Both the position numbers and the translations under genes were made by a program. DNA of 14,642 nt from an uncultured Eubacteriales bacterium (GTDB taxonomy: Bacteria; Bacillota; Clostridia; Oscillospirales; CAG-272). The notes under the pieces were generated by a model. That model did no database searches, was not told the origin of the DNA, and saw only the letters and a list, made by a program, of their open reading frames with translations. The number at the start of each line of letters is the position of its first letter. Position 1 is the first letter of the stretch. Below, piece after piece: positions 12,585 through 14,642 of the stretch. Location: positions 1 through 14,642 of the forward strand of contig URSW01000021.1 of the NCBI GenBank assembly GCA_900550625.1. The letters are read 5' to 3'.

Positions 12585-13043
12585 TTGAAAAATATTTTTG
12601 ACATCGTGCGCTGTATTGCTGGACGGACGGAGGATGTTTTCGCCTGCCTGAAGGAGTTCGGTATAACATTTAATTCTTTCAGGGATGCGGAGCGCTTGGC
12701 GAGTCTGTACAACGATTATCATAAAACGGTAAGAATGCCCTGCAGCCTCGGATACACCCCGGAGAAGCTGCATGACATGTATCCGCCGAGCGGGCATGAG
12801 CAGTCGATCCCTCGGGCCAAATATCCGTCAGGCGCTGAAAAAATGGAAATTGGATATAGAGATTTTTCACAGTCAGCTTTTGACAATGAAAATGCCGAAC
12901 GGTTCGGTTCGAGTCCGCATCTTGAAGAAACTTGCCGAGATACAGTTGTCAACCGGTACGGCAACTGCAAACGAAAAGTCAGCCGCAATACCCCTTACAC
13001 ATGTGGTAGCGGTAAGAAACAAAAAAGGTGCAGCGGAAAATGA
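12585..13043 (+). pseudogene. SEC-C motif protein with two compensating frameshifts
   Basis: From a TTG at 12585 (weak GGAGA upstream) the frame reads a helical N-terminus (DVFACLKEFGI, then LASLYNDYHKTVR and GYTPEKL). The related protein sequence (LGPNIRQALKKWKLDIE, then a NGSVRVRILKKLAEI helix) lies in a shifted frame at about 12795-12985. The original frame resumes with VSRNTPYTCGSGKKQKRCSGK and a stop at 13043. That end is a SEC-C zinc motif (consensus NDPCPCGSGKKYKKCCGK), here lacking the first and last cysteines, so zinc binding is doubtful. The N-terminal and middle parts match Clostridia SEC-C proteins with the ...NNTRLW..GHTP.EL and LGPN..KAL..G.LDIE patterns. The uninterrupted 152-codon frame is therefore misleading. 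Function unknown. Confidence 0.7.
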
Positions 13044-13079
13044 CCGCAGTACGCTGATGACAGAAAGGATTTTTGAGTG

Positions 13080-13574
13080 ATGAATACCGTAGTTGAAGCA
13101 TTGATCGAAATCCCGCTTCATTCGAAAAACAAATACGAAATCGATCCGACAACCGGAAAAATCAAGTTGGATAGAGTTCTGTATGCTTCCATGGTTTATC
13201 CGACCGAATACGGCAGCGTTGAAAACACTTTGGCACCCGACGGTGACCCGCTGGATATTCTGGTTGTATGTGATAATCCGTCCTTTCCGGGGTGTTATGT
13301 GCCGGCGAGAGTTCTCGGATATCTTGAAATGACTGACGGAGGAAAACCCGATTATAAATTGATTTCCGTTGTGGACTGCGATCCGCGCTACTCAAATTAT
13401 CGGGAACTGAACGAACTTCCCGATTTCATCTTGAGAGAAATACGGAACTTTTTTGAAAACTACAAAGTTCTCCAAGGCATTGACGTTACGACAGGGGACT
13501 ATCACGACAAAGAGGATGCGATTAAAATCATCGACGAATGTAAGGAACGCTATAAAAGAAAAAACTTGAAATGA
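13080..13574 (+). CDS. ppa: Inorganic pyrophosphatase (family I)
   Basis: This roughly 164-residue soluble enzyme hydrolyses pyrophosphate to two phosphates and so drives nucleic-acid and protein synthesis. Family marks are IEIPLHSKNKYEID near the N-terminus, LDRVLYASMVYPTEYGSVENT, then the DGDPLDILV signature (D-x-D-P-x-D, metal binding), PDYKLISVV (Asp/Lys of the active site) and ELPDFILREIRNFFENYKVL. Two starts are possible: GTG 13077 and ATG 13080, behind AAAGGA at 13064-13069. The ATG gives the usual MN-type N-terminus. It begins only 37 bases after the SEC-C pseudogene and may be co-transcribed with it. No terminator is seen directly after its stop. It is intact. Confidence 0.95.
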   Translation: MNTVVEALIEIPLHSKNKYEIDPTTGKIKLDRVLYASMVYPTEYGSVENTLAPDGDPLDILVVCDNPSFPGCYVPARVLGYLEMTDGGKPDYKLISVVDCDPRYSNYRELNELPDFILREIRNFFENYKVLQGIDVTTGDYHDKEDAIKIIDECKERYKRKNLK

Positions 13575-13647
13575 GTATCATTCAAAACCGCAGAGGCTTT
13601 TTCATTCAAGGCGAGCAAATTTCCATCCCTATGAAAGGAGCTCCAAG

Positions 13648-14119
13648 ATGAGCCTTGACGACATACCAAATCGTTGTTAATCCACAAGTGAGAAACTTGT
13701 GTCCAAGGTGACCTGGCTTTTAGGCGTACATTTACATATCTATGAGAATGAACACGAAGCTCAGAAAAGATCGTATATGAGCAGACCGAAAAGGAAAAAT
13801 CCTCGAATCATCCGCAATCTGTGCGTTATAAGGACCGCCATAGAACGCAATTTTTGCAGGTAAAACGATGCTGTGCAAACGGAATACCGCAGCTTGAATT
13901 CTACGCCTGAATATGTGCCGACCGATTCTTTACAGCGGCTTTCCCGACGATGGAATCAATTTTATGAAAAGATCCGGTGCAAAGCTCTGACGCCGCATTA
14001 TCGAGATAAATCGCATAATCTCCGATCGGATCAATAACCGGAAAGAGTTGTGTTCCGCGTTTGGGTTAATTGGGCATATACGGACCCGTTTACGGGCAGC
14101 AAGAGAGGTTAGGCAATAA
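13648..14119 (+). pseudogene. Decayed ORF of about 155 codons, unrecognised
   Basis: AAAGGAGCTCCAAG precedes the ATG at 13648 (MSLDDIPNRC). One frame is then interrupted only by TAA at 13678-13680 and TAA at 13861-13863 up to a TAA at 14035-14037. The frame shifted from about 14033 continues NRKELCSAFGLIGHIRTRLR to a stop at 14117-14119. Between the stops the translation is protein-like, helical and basic (HIYENEHEAQKRSYMSRPKR, then EYRSLNSTPEYVPTDSLQRL, then RRWNQFYEKI). I do not recognise the family. The strong ribosome binding site, the single persisting frame and the continuation after one shift suggest a gene with two nonsense lesions and one indel. Chance openness cannot be excluded. 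Confidence 0.4.
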
Positions 14120-14123
14120 ACAT

Positions 14124-14160
14124 CCACTCGCGAAGCGGGTGGTATTTCATTTTGTGCCTT
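14124..14160 (+). terminator. Hairpin terminator downstream of the decayed ORF
   Basis: CCACTCGC (14124-14131) pairs with GCGGGTGG (14135-14142) with one G-U around a GAA loop, followed by a T-rich stretch (TATTTCATTTTG and on). It lies just after the stop at 14117-14119, supporting the idea that a gene ended here. Confidence 0.6.
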
Positions 14161-14230
14161 TGTTATTTTGACTGACAGGTTTCTGCTGTTTCAGCACAAA
14201 AGGAGTTTTTTCACCGGTTATCCTTTTTTC

Positions 14231-14261
14231 AACCACGCGACTATCGCGTGGTTTTCTTTTT
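14231..14261 (+). terminator. Rho-independent terminator, plus strand
   Basis: AACCACGCGA (14231-14240) pairs with TCGCGTGGTT (14244-14253) around a CTA loop and is followed by TTCTTTTT. It ends plus-strand transcription arriving from the pyrophosphatase side and sits back-to-back with the minus-strand terminator at 14263. Confidence 0.85.
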
Positions 14262-14262
14262 A

Positions 14263-14291
14263 CAAAAAAGCAACCGCATGTGAGCGGCTGC
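14263..14291 (-). terminator. Terminator of the minus-strand membrane protein gene
   Basis: On the minus strand, GCAGCCGC (14291-14284) pairs with GCGGTTGC (14277-14270) with one G-U and is followed by six T residues. It lies 38 bases after the stop codon of the gene entering from the right edge. Confidence 0.85.
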
Positions 14292-14329
14292 CTGTGATGG
14301 TAATGCTGTGCCAAACTTCGGTGCCCCTT

Positions 14330-14642
14330 TCAGGTGCTTTCCAAACTACCGGTTTGCCGGGCGGTCTTTATTTGCAGTAAGTATAAGCCCAAAAAGCAGA
14401 GTGCAGGGAAGGCGATGCCACAAAGAATATATGTCCCATTAAAGAACAGCAGGTTGACTGCGTACCGCATGGGCATCCGTGTAAAGAGTACCGCATACGG
14501 TTCGACCCTTCCGATTGCCTCCATGGCCGCCGTGACACGGAATGGGCTGACCCCGCATAGATACGCCCCGAGGAAATACAGCGTCAGCTTCTCGGCAACG
14601 GCAGGAAGCAGGAGTCCGAGTACATAAAACCACGGTTTTTGC
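14330..14642 (-). CDS. C-terminal part of a multi-pass membrane protein (partial)
   Basis: An open frame enters from the right edge (first full codon at 14641-14639) and stops at 14332-14330, giving 103 residues. Two hydrophobic stretches are visible: WFYVLGLLLPAVAEKLTLYF at the window edge and LLFFNGTYILCGIAFPALCF near the end. Between them lies a cytoplasmic-looking loop with EAIGRVEPYAVLFTRMPMRY, and the polar tail is KTARQTGSLEST. The composition and the matching terminator make it a real gene. The family cannot be named from this part, and the start lies outside the window. Confidence 0.75.
   Translation of the reverse strand, partial: QKPWFYVLGLLLPAVAEKLTLYFLGAYLCGVSPFRVTAAMEAIGRVEPYAVLFTRMPMRYAVNLLFFNGTYILCGIAFPALCFLGLYLLQIKTARQTGSLEST

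Noticed and set aside
12238..12588. 116-codon frame taken as a real gene
   Set aside because: After about 12342 the homology to XRE regulators lies in another frame; the continuing frame has no family resemblance.
12772..13080. 102-codon plus-strand frame as a separate gene
   Set aside because: Its 12795-12985 part is the displaced middle of the SEC-C gene; the rest is chance openness and it has no ribosome binding site.
14168..14627. Plus-strand open frames opposite the right-edge membrane gene
   Set aside because: They are shadows of the minus-strand gene, which has the coherent hydrophobic pattern and its own terminator.
1..14642. CRISPR array, prophage, integrative element or defence island
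   Set aside because: No regularly spaced repeats, integrase, phage structural gene, relaxase or defence nuclease is visible; the only mobile DNA is the short IS3 remnant.

Overview
The window looks like a chromosomal segment of a low-to-mid GC Firmicute of class Clostridia, probably a gut-type Oscillospirales/Eubacteriales relative. The signs are consensus sigma-A promoters (TTGACA-17-TATAAT), strong AGGAGG-type ribosome binding sites, frequent TTG/GTG starts, Rho-independent terminators, an ECF sigma/PepSY anti-sigma pair, a bacterial serpin and a RelQ-type alarmone synthetase. The taxonomic call is inferred from gene content only.

Layout. (1) 1-1990: a consensus promoter drives a frameshifted small membrane protein gene (258-861). 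A tRNA-Leu(GAG) with its own promoter and terminator (1168-1372) follows, then an orphan terminator and a broken small ORF (1539-1846). (2) 2032-3992: an intact, translationally coupled ECF sigma factor and a membrane anti-sigma protein. The latter has an RsgI-like DVNPS motif just outside the membrane and three PepSY-like repeats. (3) 4048-4429: a deletion scar in which the right end of an IS3-family (IS150-like) element abuts the last 67 codons of a sortase-anchored surface protein. (4) 4488-5518: a small helix-turn-helix protein and a cytidylate-kinase-like protein. (5) 5547-6991: a nonsense-mutated small protein gene runs into a serpin gene that has lost the segment after its signal peptide. 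(6) 7034-10025: an overlapping three-gene set (signal-peptide/TM-anchored ectodomain protein, six-TM protein, single-TM Ig-like protein), followed by a broken secreted-domain gene. (7) 10281-11532, minus strand: alarmone synthetase and HU separated by a terminator, with a tiny promoter-terminator unit upstream of HU. (8) 11664-13043: decayed genes, namely a small orphan ORF, an nrdG 5' fragment, an XRE regulator and a SEC-C protein. (9) 13080-13574: intact inorganic pyrophosphatase. (10) 13648-14642: a further decayed ORF, convergent terminators, and the C-terminal end of a membrane protein that enters from the right edge on the minus strand.

The most striking property is decay. About a dozen accessory genes carry frameshifts, nonsense codons or end truncations. 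Every recognisable housekeeping gene (HU, pyrophosphatase, alarmone synthetase, tRNA) and the sigma/anti-sigma pair is intact. This contrast argues for real genome erosion rather than sequencing error. The best candidates for less-described biology are the sigma/anti-sigma sensor (2032-3992) and the uncharacterised membrane operon (7034-9601). No CRISPR array, complete transposon, prophage or defence island is visible.
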